Source: Tabrizicola sp. TH137
GTDB lineage: Bacteria > Pseudomonadota > Alphaproteobacteria > Rhodobacterales > Rhodobacteraceae
Direction of reading: 5' to 3'
DNA: 64,000 nt
Assembly (NCBI RefSeq): GCF_002855575.1
Contig: NZ_PKRQ01000001.1
Span: 806,001 to 870,000 of the forward strand
Every line of letters starts with the position of its first letter. Position 1 is the first letter of the stretch. Both the position numbers and the translations under genes were made by a program. The notes under the pieces are model-generated. The model saw nothing but the letters and a program-made list of their open reading frames with translations. It ran no database searches and was not told the DNA's origin. Shown here piece after piece: positions 26,696 to 34,890 of the stretch.

Positions 26696-27459
26696 TCGAG
26701 CTTGCGACGGCGTTGATGGCAGAGCTGCAACCGCATCTGCGCCCGGCCACCCTCACCTTCCTGCGCATCGCGGCGGCCATGGCCCTTCTCCCGGCTTTTG
26801 GCGAACAGACCATCCCGATGCGGGTGCGGCTTGCCCTCGCGCTGGCCTTCACCGCGCTGGTGCTGCCCGTCGTGGCGGAGCGGCATGTCGGCGACGGGTT
26901 GCTGCTTCCGGCGGCGGCTGAAACCGCGGCGGGCCTGATGATCGGCCTGTCGCTGCGGCTGATGGTGATGGGCCTCCAGATGGCCGCCACCATCGCCGCG
27001 CAATCCACCTCGCTCTCGCAGCTTTTCGCCGGGGTGGCGGTGGAACCGTTGCCGGCGCTGGGCACGCTTTTCACCTGGGCGGCGCTCGCGCTTGCCGTGC
27101 AGGCGGGTCTGCATGTCAAGCTGACCGCGCTCTTCATTGCGTCTCACGATCTTCTCCCGGCCGGCCGCTTCCCGACCGGTGCCGATCTCGCGGCCTGGGG
27201 CAGCGCCCATGTCGCCCGGGTCAGCGGGCTGGCCTTCTCGCTGGCCCTTCCCTTCGTGCTGGCCGGTCTGCTCTGGAATGTCGCGCTGGGCGCGGTCAAC
27301 CGCGCGATGCCGCAGCTCATGATGGCCTTCATCGGCGCCCCCGCCCTGGCTCTGGGCAGCCTTGTCCTTACCGCGCTGACCACGCCCGTCATCCTCGCCC
27401 TCTGGCTCAGGGGGTTCGACGCCACCCTGGCCCACCCCTTCATGCCGGCATCGCCATGA
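26692..27459 (+). CDS. fliR: Flagellar export gate protein FliR
   Basis: 255 residues from a GTG overlapping the flhA stop. Mostly hydrophobic with about six membrane segments. TFLRIAAAMALLPAFGEQTIPMRVRLALALAF and MVMGLQMAATIAAQSTSLSQLFAG are FliR hallmarks. FliR joins FliP5 and FliQ4 in the export gate. The end overlaps the flhB ATG by four bases. Confidence 0.94.
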   Translation: MIELATALMAELQPHLRPATLTFLRIAAAMALLPAFGEQTIPMRVRLALALAFTALVLPVVAERHVGDGLLLPAAAETAAGLMIGLSLRLMVMGLQMAATIAAQSTSLSQLFAGVAVEPLPALGTLFTWAALALAVQAGLHVKLTALFIASHDLLPAGRFPTGADLAAWGSAHVARVSGLAFSLALPFVLAGLLWNVALGAVNRAMPQLMMAFIGAPALALGSLVLTALTTPVILALWLRGFDATLAHPFMPASP

Positions 27460-28496
27460 CCGGCGATGATCAGGAAAAGCCGCACGAACCGACGCAGAAA
27501 CGGCTCGATGACGCGCGGCGAGAAGGGCAGATCGCCCGTTCGCAGGACCTGCTCACCATGGCCGCCTATGGCGGGTTTCTGCTGGCCGCCATCGCCTTCG
27601 GCCCGGCCGCCCTGCAAGAGGCCGCCCTGATCGGCCGGGCCTTCCTGGAACGGCCCGACGCGCCGGAAACGCTCATGGCCGCTCCGGCGATGGCGGCGGC
27701 CACCTTGCCCTTCCTGCTGATGCCGGGCCTCTGTGTCCTGCTTCTCCTGCTCGCGCAGCGCGGGCTCATCTTCACGGCGGCAAACCTGAAACCCCGCCTC
27801 TCGCGCATCGACCCGATCGCCACCGCCGGCCACAAATTCGGCCCCGACGGGCTGTTCGACTTCGCCAAGTCGCTGCTCAAGATGGCGGTGATCGGCCTGC
27901 TGCTCTTCGCGCTTCTGCGCGGCGAGGCGGCGGAAATCCTCACCGCCGCCTCCCTGTCCCCCGGTCAGGGCCTCCTCTGGCTCCTGGGTCTGCTGCTGCG
28001 CTTCCTGATCTTCGTCTTCGCCCTGTCCCTTGTCATCGGCGCGCTGGATTTCCTCTGGCAGGCCTTCCGCCACCGTCTGCGCCTGCGCATGTCGCGCCAG
28101 GACCTGCTGGAGGAACAGCGCGAATCGGACGGCGATCCGCAGGCGAAATCCACCCGGCGCCAGCGCGCGCAGGAGATCGCGATGAACCGGATGCTGGCGG
28201 ATGTGCCCAAGGCCGATGTCATCATCGTCAACCCGACCCATTACGCCGTGGCCCTGCACTGGAAGCGGCAAAGCCGCATGGCCCCGATCTGCCTGGCCAA
28301 GGGCGTGGACGAGATCGCCCACAGGATCCGCGACTGCGCGCAGCAACACGGGATTCCCATTCACCATGACCCGATCACGGCCCGCGCGCTTCATGCCACG
28401 GTCGAGATCGGCGATCCCATCGCCCCCGAACATTACCGTGCCGTCGCTGCGGCCCTGCGTTTCGCGCAGGCCATGCGCCGCAAGGCACGGCCCTGA
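27456..28496 (+). CDS. flhB: Flagellar export switch protein FlhB
   Basis: 346 residues. N-terminal EKPHEPTQKRLDDARREGQIARSQD is the FlhB signature, with four membrane helices to about residue 210. The cytoplasmic domain contains the self-cleavage motif NPTH at residues 259-262 in VNPTHYAVAL. Cleavage after Asn259 changes export specificity from rod/hook to filament proteins, together with FliK, which is also encoded in this window. Confidence 0.96.
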   Translation: MTGDDQEKPHEPTQKRLDDARREGQIARSQDLLTMAAYGGFLLAAIAFGPAALQEAALIGRAFLERPDAPETLMAAPAMAAATLPFLLMPGLCVLLLLLAQRGLIFTAANLKPRLSRIDPIATAGHKFGPDGLFDFAKSLLKMAVIGLLLFALLRGEAAEILTAASLSPGQGLLWLLGLLLRFLIFVFALSLVIGALDFLWQAFRHRLRLRMSRQDLLEEQRESDGDPQAKSTRRQRAQEIAMNRMLADVPKADVIIVNPTHYAVALHWKRQSRMAPICLAKGVDEIAHRIRDCAQQHGIPIHHDPITARALHATVEIGDPIAPEHYRAVAAALRFAQAMRRKARP

Positions 28497-28515
28497 CCGG
28501 AAGGAAGGCCGATCC

Positions 28516-28857
28516 ATGCCCAACCGCGATCCCCGGCTTCCGCGCCTTCTGCAAGCCGCCACCCTGCTGCGCGACCATGCCACCGGGCGCCTCTCCGCCG
28601 CGCAGGCCGCACGGGCCGATCTCCTTGCCCGGCTGGCGCAGTTTGACCCTGCCCCGCTCGACAGCGCCGAGGCAGAGCTGCACCGCGCGGCCCAGCGCCA
28701 TGCCATCTGGGCCGAACGGCACCGCCAGGGACTTCTGCAGAACCTCGCCCGGCAAGAGGCCGCATTGCGCGATCTGCAACAGGCCGCAGCACGGGCGCAG
28801 GCCCGCTGTCAGGTTCTGGAGAAACGGACCATCCCGCCCCGCGGTCAATCGTCCTGA
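28516..28857 (+). CDS. Small coiled-coil protein, FliJ-like candidate
   Basis: 113 residues from ATG 28516, with GGAAGG upstream. It is almost entirely helical and rich in Ala, Arg, Gln and Leu (LLRDHATGRLSAAQAARADLLARLAQ; HRQGLLQNLARQEAALRDLQQAAARAQARC). No membrane segment or signal. FliJ is a short antiparallel coiled-coil that links FliI to FlhA; no other FliJ is visible here, and the gene directly follows flhB, so a FliJ role is inferred. Its last 13 bp overlap the 3' end of the convergent FliL-like gene. Confidence 0.65.
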   Translation: MPNRDPRLPRLLQAATLLRDHATGRLSAAQAARADLLARLAQFDPAPLDSAEAELHRAAQRHAIWAERHRQGLLQNLARQEAALRDLQQAAARAQARCQVLEKRTIPPRGQSS

Positions 28858-29291
28858 CGGACGATATCCTTGATCAGCACATCCGACACGACACCGGGCA
28901 GCACGCCGCCCGCCGCCTCGAACAGCGCCTGCCGCAACGGGGCCAGCGCGGCGGAGTCGGTGAAGGACCCGCGAAACCCGCCGGCATTGGCATGGGCAAA
29001 CATCGCCTGAAGAAAGACGTCGCGCAGCTTTGGCTCGTGCCGCAGCACCGCCTCGGTCTGCCCGGCCTCCACCTCAAGGCTCAGCGACAGGACAACCAGA
29101 CCAGCCACCGCCCCGTCAGCAAGAAGCGGAACCACGAACTGGTTGGACAGATCGACATAGTCACGCGGGGCCGCCGCTTCGGCAGGAGGCTCGCCCTCGG
29201 TTGCGGGCGCGGGCCGCAACAGATATCCGCCCGCCGCCCCCAGGGGCAGGCCCAGAATTCCGATCAAGACGGGAAGGAGAAAGCGTTTCAT
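28845..29291 (-). CDS. FliL-like flagellar protein (second copy)
   Basis: 148 residues. An N-terminal membrane helix (LLPVLIGILGLPLGAAGGYLL) and a Pro/Ala linker precede a periplasmic domain. The ending FEAAGGVLPGVVSDVLIKDIVRQD has the typical C-terminal pattern of FliL proteins. It is last in the minus operon after flgH. It is distinct from the FliL at 19685-20158, with little identity apart from the overall layout. Confidence 0.72.
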   Translation of the reverse strand: MKRFLLPVLIGILGLPLGAAGGYLLRPAPATEGEPPAEAAAPRDYVDLSNQFVVPLLADGAVAGLVVLSLSLEVEAGQTEAVLRHEPKLRDVFLQAMFAHANAGGFRGSFTDSAALAPLRQALFEAAGGVLPGVVSDVLIKDIVRQDD

Positions 29292-29293
29292 GG

Positions 29294-30010
29294 TCAGAAC
29301 GGCAACAGGATATCGGTGATCTGCTGGCCATAGCGCGGCTGCTGCACATCGGTGATCTGCCCCCGTCCGCCATAGGAAATCCGCGCCCCGGCGATCTTGT
29401 CATAGGTGATCTCGTTCTGGCGCGAGATATCGACAGGCCGCACATAGCCCGTCAGGATCAGTTCCCGCAATTCGTTGTTCACGCGCACCTCCTGCTGTCC
29501 TTCGATACGCAGCACGCCATTGGGCAGTTGCTCCACCACCGTCGCCGCCAGCCGCAGCGTCAGCCGTTCTGTCCGCGCCACCGATCCCTCTCCCGCATAG
29601 CTGGAAGAGGAGGAAACATCCGCCGCCTCGGCCATGCTCGCGCCTTCGGGCAGTTCCTGATCCAGCCGCTGCGGCAGGCCGATCAGCGCAGGCATGGACA
29701 TCTCTTCGCCAGAGTCGCGGCTCCGCTCCGTCTCGTTCGAAATCCGCGCGCTGTCGTCGATCTCGATCACCACGGTCAGGATATCGCCCCGCTGCCCGGC
29801 CCGGCGATCGCCGAACAGCGCGCCCCTCTCCGAACTCCAGAGCGAGGAGGGCGCCGTCGGCCCTTCCGGATCGGCGATGCGCGGCAGGGGGGCGGAATAC
29901 ATCGCGTGATGCTGGTTCGATCCTTCCAGCGCCGAAAAGGCCGGGGCGCGCCCCACCTGCTCCAACCGCCCGCAACCGGCGCAGCAGAGCGCGATCAGCA
30001 GCCAGCGCAT
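29294..30010 (-). CDS. flgH: Flagellar L-ring lipoprotein FlgH
   Basis: 238 residues. The N-terminus MRWLLIALCCAGCGRLEQ has a lipobox-like segment with Cys13 as probable lipidated residue. SSLWSSERGALFGDRRAGQRGDILTVVIEIDDSARISNET and the C-terminal VNNELRELILTGYVRPVDISRQNEITYDKIAGARISYGGRGQI are FlgH signatures. It forms the L-ring in the outer membrane around the rod. Its first 16 bp overlap the end of flgA. Confidence 0.95.
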   Translation of the reverse strand: MRWLLIALCCAGCGRLEQVGRAPAFSALEGSNQHHAMYSAPLPRIADPEGPTAPSSLWSSERGALFGDRRAGQRGDILTVVIEIDDSARISNETERSRDSGEEMSMPALIGLPQRLDQELPEGASMAEAADVSSSSSYAGEGSVARTERLTLRLAATVVEQLPNGVLRIEGQQEVRVNNELRELILTGYVRPVDISRQNEITYDKIAGARISYGGRGQITDVQQPRYGQQITDILLPF

Positions 30011-30432
30011 GGCCCGCCCTCCACCAGGACCAGGCCCTCTGCGGCCACAACCCCCTGAAGCACCGACCGGGAGCCGAGCGCCATCACCCGGATCGCCGCG
30101 CCCAATGCGCCCTCATCGAGGGCGCGCCCCTCGGCGGCGATGTGCAGCCCGCCGCGGCGGAACTCCAGCCGCACAAGGGCGTTGCGCGCCACCATCACCG
30201 GCGGGCCCAGATCCGCCCCAAGGATCGGCCGGCCGGGATAGATGATGCGGCGCGTGGCCTGTCCCACCGCTTCGGCCGGATCGGACAGGGCACCCGGGAT
30301 GGCCGCCGCCACCACCGCGATATCCTCGGGCGTCAGCACGGTTTGCGCCGGGATTGCCCGCGTCGCGACCAGGCTTTCCATCGCCGCCGCCGCACAGGGC
30401 CACAGCAGAAGCAGCGCCAGACCCGCCCGCAT
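29995..30432 (-). CDS. flgA: P-ring assembly chaperone FlgA
   Basis: 145 residues from ATG 30432 (TGATG overlap with the flgG stop; a GTG three bases upstream is possible). Signal peptide MRAGLALLLLWPCAAAA. The SAF domain begins VATRAIPAQTVLTPEDIAVV, and the C-terminal domain has VARNALVRLEFRRGGLHIAAEGRALDEGALG. It acts in the periplasm to help FlgI form the P-ring. At this length it is the short form of FlgA. Confidence 0.92.
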   Translation of the reverse strand: MRAGLALLLLWPCAAAAMESLVATRAIPAQTVLTPEDIAVVAAAIPGALSDPAEAVGQATRRIIYPGRPILGADLGPPVMVARNALVRLEFRRGGLHIAAEGRALDEGALGAAIRVMALGSRSVLQGVVAAEGLVLVEGGPCAGC

Positions 30433-31217
30433 CACCGCACCTGCGTCGTGGCAGCCAGCATCTGATCGGCCGCCGTCAGAACCTTGGCATTCAACTCATA
30501 GCCGCGCTGTGCCTTGATCAGTTCGGTCACCTCGCGCACCGCATCGACCGAGCTTTCCTCCAGATAGCCCTGCCGCAGCGTGCCAAGACCATCCACTCCC
30601 GGCGTCCCCGCCAAAGGCGGCCCGGAGGCCGCGCTTTCCAGAAAGAGGTTCGACCCGATCGCCTCCAGCCCCTTTTCATTGGTGAATCCGACCAGGCTGA
30701 TCTGGCCCAGCAGTTCCGCCTCCGCCCGGTCGGCGAAATAGGCCCAGACCTCGCCCGCGGCATTGATCGACAGGCTCCGCGCCTCGGGCGGGATGGTCAG
30801 GCCGGGGGCAACCGGGTGGCCATCGGAAGTGACGATCTGCCCCTCGGCATCGCGGCGCAGCGCCCCGTCGCGCGTGAAGGCCGCCGCCCCCGAGGGCAGC
30901 GTCACTTCCAGATAGCCACGCCCTTCGATGGCGACATCCAGGTCGCCGCCCGTCTGCAACAAGGACCCTTGCGACAGCAGCACCGAAACCGCTGTCGGAC
31001 GCACGCCCATGCCCAATTGGATGCCCGTGGGCAGCATCGTGCCATCCTCCGCCGTCACCGTGCCGGGGCGGGCGCTCTGTTCGTAATGCAGGTCGGCGAA
31101 ATCGGCGCGGCGCGCGTTGTAGCCCGTCGTCGACATGTTGGCGAGGTTGTGGGAAACCACATCCACCCGCATCTGCTGTGCCGCCATGCCGGTTGCGGCG
31201 ATCTGCAAGGCCTTCAT
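30432..31217 (-). CDS. flgG: Distal rod protein FlgG
   Basis: 261 residues. N-terminal MKALQIAATGMAAQQMRVDVVSHNLANMSTTGYNARRADF and C-terminal SSVDAVREVTELIKAQRGYELNAKVLTAADQML are FlgG signatures. It builds the distal rod that passes through the P and L rings. It lies between flgF and flgA, 1 bp after flgF. Confidence 0.96.
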   Translation of the reverse strand: MKALQIAATGMAAQQMRVDVVSHNLANMSTTGYNARRADFADLHYEQSARPGTVTAEDGTMLPTGIQLGMGVRPTAVSVLLSQGSLLQTGGDLDVAIEGRGYLEVTLPSGAAAFTRDGALRRDAEGQIVTSDGHPVAPGLTIPPEARSLSINAAGEVWAYFADRAEAELLGQISLVGFTNEKGLEAIGSNLFLESAASGPPLAGTPGVDGLGTLRQGYLEESSVDAVREVTELIKAQRGYELNAKVLTAADQMLAATTQVR

Positions 31218-31218
31218 C

Positions 31219-31926
31219 TCATTCCCCCAGAGTTCGGATCACGTTGCGCAGCCGCTCATCCTCGCGGTCCATGAAGCCCTGCCCGAATTCATAGGCGCGC
31301 TGCACCTCGATCAGGCGGGCCACCTCTTCCACCGGGCGGACATTGCTTTCCTCCAGCGATCCCTGCACCAGCCGCGCAGCATCGACGGGTTGCAGGTCGC
31401 CCGCCTCGAACAGCGTTCCCGCGACATGGCGCAGCGATGTCGCCTCCTGCGGTTGCCACAGCCCGATCCGCGCCACGGGCTGCCCCCCCGCCGAAAGCGT
31501 GCCATCCGCGCCGAGGGCAATCTCGCCCCCCGGCGGCAGGATGATCGCCGCCCCGCCCGCATCCAGCAGCCGATGCCCCTCTGGCGTGACGATCGCGCCG
31601 TCAGGGCCGGGCAGAAAGGCCCCGGCCCGCGTCAGCCTTGGGCCATCAGGCGTCTCGACCAGAAAGAACCCCTCGCCCCGGATGGCGAAATCAAAACGCC
31701 CCCCCGTCTGCTGCAACGCGCCCTCGCGCAGATCCACATGCCGCGCCTCGCCCCGCGCCATCGAAAGCGACGGCCCCTCGCTTGTGCGCCGCACATATTC
31801 CGAAAAGACCACACCCTCGCGCCGGAACCCGGCCGTCCCGCCATTGGCGATGTTGTTCGCCAGGACCTGCATCTCGCGCATCAGTCCCGACTGGCGGCCA
31901 AGCGTCACATATCCCGTGGACTCCAT
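31219..31926 (-). CDS. flgF: Proximal rod protein FlgF
   Basis: 235 residues. N-terminal SGLMREMQVLANNIANGGTAGFRREG is the rod motif, and the C-terminal ESNVRPVEEVARLIEVQRAYEFGQGFMDREDERLRNVI completes the axial helices. FlgF forms part of the rod with FlgB, FlgC and FlgG. The domain order and its place before flgG separate it from FlgG itself. Confidence 0.94.
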   Translation of the reverse strand: MESTGYVTLGRQSGLMREMQVLANNIANGGTAGFRREGVVFSEYVRRTSEGPSLSMARGEARHVDLREGALQQTGGRFDFAIRGEGFFLVETPDGPRLTRAGAFLPGPDGAIVTPEGHRLLDAGGAAIILPPGGEIALGADGTLSAGGQPVARIGLWQPQEATSLRHVAGTLFEAGDLQPVDAARLVQGSLEESNVRPVEEVARLIEVQRAYEFGQGFMDREDERLRNVIRTLGE

Positions 31927-31929
31927 CGC

Positions 31930-32196
31930 CTAGCCCCGCCCGATCACGGGCAGAATGCCCTGCTGAAAGAAATCGACGAGCTGCCGGGTCATGAACCCCA
32001 TGCTGGCCCAGAACACCACCGCCATCGCCGCCAGCTTCGGCACGAAGGTCAGCGTCTGTTCCTGCACGCTGGTCAGCGCCTGAAGCAACCCGATCGTCAG
32101 CCCCGCCACCAGCGCCACGATCAGCAGCGGAGCCGAGATCTGGACCGAAACCCAAAGCCCGGCACGCATCGCATCGAACATCGCATCCTCGGTCAT
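31930..32196 (-). CDS. fliQ: Flagellar export gate protein FliQ
   Basis: 88 residues with two membrane helices (VSVQISAPLLIVALVAGLTIGLLQALTSVQEQTL and LAAMAVVFWASMGFMTRQLVDFF), the length and pattern of FliQ. It is part of the FliP-FliQ-FliR gate. Coupled to fliE by an ATGA overlap. Confidence 0.95.
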   Translation of the reverse strand: MTEDAMFDAMRAGLWVSVQISAPLLIVALVAGLTIGLLQALTSVQEQTLTFVPKLAAMAVVFWASMGFMTRQLVDFFQQGILPVIGRG

Positions 32197-32474
32197 ATCG
32201 GCATCCTCAGAATGTCCTGATAGGCCTCGACCACGCGGTCGCGCACCGTGACCACCGTCTCCACCGCCGATTGGGTGGAGGCCAGCGCCTCGATCAGGGC
32301 ATGGGGATCGACCTCGCCCATCAGGGCGCCGCGCGCCGTGGCCTCGTTGCGGTTCAGGGTCGCGGCGAAAGTGGCGGCGAAATCCTGCGCCACCGACGTC
32401 AGGTCCGGCCGGGGCTCGGGACCCAGCGCGGCCAGGTCACGGCGATACAGGTCGGGAGCAAGGGCTTGAAACAT
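32193..32474 (-). CDS. fliE: Basal-body junction protein FliE
   Basis: 93 residues. VAQDFAATFAATLNRNEATARGALMGEVDPHALIEALASTQSAVETVVTVRDRVVEAYQDILRMPI is the conserved FliE helical region. FliE joins the MS-ring and export gate to the rod. It lies between flgC and fliQ as in most flagellar operons. Confidence 0.93.
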   Translation of the reverse strand: MFQALAPDLYRRDLAALGPEPRPDLTSVAQDFAATFAATLNRNEATARGALMGEVDPHALIEALASTQSAVETVVTVRDRVVEAYQDILRMPI

Positions 32475-32487
32475 GGCGGGTTCTCCG

Positions 32488-32862
32488 TCAGCGGCGGATC
32501 AGGTCGAACAGGCTCTGCGTCATCTGCCGCGCCTGGTCGAAGATCCGCAGATTGGCTTCGTAGCTGCGCTGCGCCTCGCGCGCATCGGCAAGCTCTGTCA
32601 CGAGATCGACATTCGATCCCGCGTAATGGCCGCTGGCATCGGCGAGCGGGTGGCCCGGATCGTGAATCCGTTCCGGCGCCCGCGGGTCCAGCCGCACCGG
32701 GCCGAGGGCGACGCCCTCCCCCTCCATGCGAAAGACCGGAACCTTGCGGCGATAGCCCGGCGTATCGGCATTGGCGACATTCTCGGCCAGGTGACGCAGG
32801 CGCATCGCCTGCGCCTCCATCCCGCTTCCGGCAGCCTCGAGGGCAGAGGTCAGCGTCGTCAT
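32488..32862 (-). CDS. flgC: Proximal rod protein FlgC
   Basis: 124 residues, slightly shorter than the usual FlgC of about 134. N-terminal RLRHLAENVANADTPGYRRKV and C-terminal NVDLVTELADAREAQRSYEANLRIFDQARQM are FlgC signatures. Its ATG overlaps the flgB stop (ATGA). Confidence 0.95.
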   Translation of the reverse strand: MTTLTSALEAAGSGMEAQAMRLRHLAENVANADTPGYRRKVPVFRMEGEGVALGPVRLDPRAPERIHDPGHPLADASGHYAGSNVDLVTELADAREAQRSYEANLRIFDQARQMTQSLFDLIRR

Positions 32863-33203
32863 CCCTGCCCTCCGCGCCCGAGCGCCGCCCGCACCACGCC
32901 AGATGTGCTGCGATAGACGGCCAGCGCCATCTCATGGGCCTGCCGCACCTCCGCCATGCGTCGGAGCTGATCGTCCAACGCGACCGTATTGCCATTCGGT
33001 TCCGCCTGAAGGCGCAGCGGTCGCGCCCGCACCGGCCCTTGCCCCTCGCCCGCCCGATAGACCTCGGCAAAGCGGGGCAGATCGGCCGCGCGAAAGCCCG
33101 GCGTGTCGGCATGGGCGATGTTGCGCGCCAGCAAACCCAGCCTTGCGCCAGAATGGGCGGCAAGGCCTTGGGACATGCGGATCAGTTCCAGTTTTTCCAT
33201 CAT
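32859..33203 (-). CDS. flgB: Proximal rod protein FlgB
   Basis: 114 residues (113 from the second ATG). LGLLARNIAHADTPGFRAADLPRF and the C-terminal LDDQLRRMAEVRQAHEMALAVYRSTSGVVRAAL fit FlgB. It opens the minus-strand rod operon and is divergent from fliI across 81 bp. No clear CtrA box is seen in that gap; TTAAGG and CTAAGG half-sites are present but wrongly spaced. Confidence 0.92.
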   Translation of the reverse strand: MMEKLELIRMSQGLAAHSGARLGLLARNIAHADTPGFRAADLPRFAEVYRAGEGQGPVRARPLRLQAEPNGNTVALDDQLRRMAEVRQAHEMALAVYRSTSGVVRAALGRGGQG

Positions 33204-33284
33204 CTCGGGCTTCTCCCTCGATCCGTTTCACCAAGGCTTAAGGCCGATTCGCTAAGGAACCGTTGAAACAGGAAAGGAAATCCG

Positions 33285-34598
33285 ATGCCTGATGTTGGAC
33301 CTGCGGCCTTCGACGCACTTCGCGCCCGCATCGCCTCCCTCCGCGCCACCCAGGCCCTGGGCCGCATTTTCGAGGTCGGGCCCGCCGCCCTGCGCCTGTC
33401 CGGGCTGTCGCAGGTCGCGGCGCTGGGCGACCATGTCGATTTCGGCCCCTTCCGGGGCGAGGTGGTGCGGCTCGACCCTACCGCCGTCACCGTCATGCCC
33501 GATTCTGCCACCGAAGGTCTCTGCATCGGCGATGCCGTGGCCCATGTCGGCCCCGCCGCGCTCGCCCCGTCAGAGGCCTGGATCGGCCGGATCATCGACC
33601 CGGACGGTCGGCCGCTGGATGGCCGCCCCCTGCCCTGCGGCCTCTCGCCCCGCCCTTTGCGCGCCAGCCCGCCCCCGGCTGCGCGCAGGCGGCCCCTCGG
33701 CGCGCGGCTTGCCACGGGTTGGGCCTTGTTCGACACGATTCTTCCCCTCGTCGAAGGGCAGCGCATCGGTCTCTTCGCCGGGTCGGGCGTCGGCAAATCC
33801 ACCCTTCTGGCCAGCTTTGCCCGCCAGGTGCAGGCCGATGTCGTGGTCCTCGCACTGGTCGGTGAGCGGGGGCGCGAGTTGCGCGCCTTCGCCGAGACGG
33901 GCCTTGGCCCCGATGGTCTGGCGCGCAGCGTCATCGTCGCCGCCACATCCGACCAGTCCGCGCTGATCCGTCGGCGCTGCCCGCTGGCGGCGATGACCAT
34001 CGCCGAACATTTCCGTGACCGCGGCGCGCGGGTTCTCTTTCTCTGCGACAGCATCACCCGTTTTGCCGAGGCATATCGCGAGGTCGCGGTCGCCGGTGGC
34101 GAAGCTGCCAGCCTGCGGGGATGGCCCCCCTCCCTGTCCGCCGCGATCATGGCCCTGGTCGAACGTGCCGGTCCCGGTGCCGAAACGGCGGGCGACATCA
34201 CCGCCATCTTCTCCGTCCTCGTGGCGGGTTCCGACATGGAGGAACCCGTCGCCGATATCCTGCGCGGGGTTCTGGACGGCCATGTCGTCCTTGACCGCAA
34301 GATCGCCGAACGCGGGCGCTTTCCGGCTGTCGATCCGCTCCGCTCCGTCTCGCGCAGCCTGCCCGACTGCGCCACCGAAGAGGAAAACGCCCTCATCGCC
34401 GAGGCGCGCCGCCTGCTCTCGGCCTGGGATCGCGCCGAGTTGATGGTGCAATCCGGCCTCTATGCGGCTGGCAGCGATCCGCTCACGGATCGCGCGATCC
34501 GGTTGCAACCGGCGCTCGATGCCTTCCTCGCCGCCCCGGCCGAAGGGCCGGACCCGGCCGCCGCCTTCGCGCATCTGCGCAGGATCCTGGCTTCGTGA
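33285..34598 (+). CDS. fliI: Flagellar export ATPase FliI
   Basis: 437 residues. N-terminal beta-barrel to about residue 90; Walker A GLFAGSGVGKSTLL near residue 165; ALVGERGRELRAF, and the FliI/F1-beta region VLFLCDSITRFAEAYREVAVAGGEAASLRGWPPSL. It forms the hexameric ATPase that feeds substrates into the export gate with FliH and FliJ. Single gene on the plus strand; a 14-bp minisatellite begins 3 bp after the stop. Confidence 0.95.
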   Translation: MPDVGPAAFDALRARIASLRATQALGRIFEVGPAALRLSGLSQVAALGDHVDFGPFRGEVVRLDPTAVTVMPDSATEGLCIGDAVAHVGPAALAPSEAWIGRIIDPDGRPLDGRPLPCGLSPRPLRASPPPAARRRPLGARLATGWALFDTILPLVEGQRIGLFAGSGVGKSTLLASFARQVQADVVVLALVGERGRELRAFAETGLGPDGLARSVIVAATSDQSALIRRRCPLAAMTIAEHFRDRGARVLFLCDSITRFAEAYREVAVAGGEAASLRGWPPSLSAAIMALVERAGPGAETAGDITAIFSVLVAGSDMEEPVADILRGVLDGHVVLDRKIAERGRFPAVDPLRSVSRSLPDCATEEENALIAEARRLLSAWDRAELMVQSGLYAAGSDPLTDRAIRLQPALDAFLAAPAEGPDPAAAFAHLRRILAS

Positions 34599-34600
34599 AC

Positions 34601-34850
34601 CATGCCGCCTGCCGCCTGCCGCCTACCCCTTTCCACCCGGTCCTTTCCGCCTACCCCCTTTGCACTCGCCCCTTTCCGCCCGCCCTCCTCCGCCTGCCCA
34701 GTGCCACCTCCCCAGTGCCACCTCCCCCTTGACACCTGCCTCTTGCCACCTGCCGCGTTCCGCCCGCCCCTTGTCGCCCGCCCCGTATCGCCGCCCCGTG
34801 CCACCCGCCCCGTACCGCCCGCTCAGGGTCGCCCGCTCCCTGCCGCCTGA
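34601..34850. repeat. 14-bp degenerate tandem repeat (minisatellite)
   Basis: About 17 head-to-tail units of 14 bp (a few of 13 or 15) fill the gap between fliI and the convergent DUF1217 gene. Clear units are CCTTTCCGCCCGCC (34671), CAGTGCCACCTCCC twice in tandem (34699 and 34713), TCTTGCCACCTGCC (34741), CCTTGTCGCCCGCC (34769) and CCGTGCCACCCGCC (34796). The plus strand is strongly pyrimidine-rich. A 14-bp unit is not a multiple of three and I find no credible coding frame, so this is non-coding repeat DNA. Confidence 0.85.
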
Positions 34851-34890
34851 ACTGCGCAGCCAATGTGTCAGGCCGCACCCGATCATCACG

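Noticed and set aside
34602-34850. Pro-rich small open frame in the minisatellite
   Set aside because: A 14-bp repeat unit shifts frame each time; no ribosome-binding site; product is low-complexity.
34601-34850. CRISPR array
   Set aside because: Units are contiguous 14-mers without spacers, and no cas genes are present.
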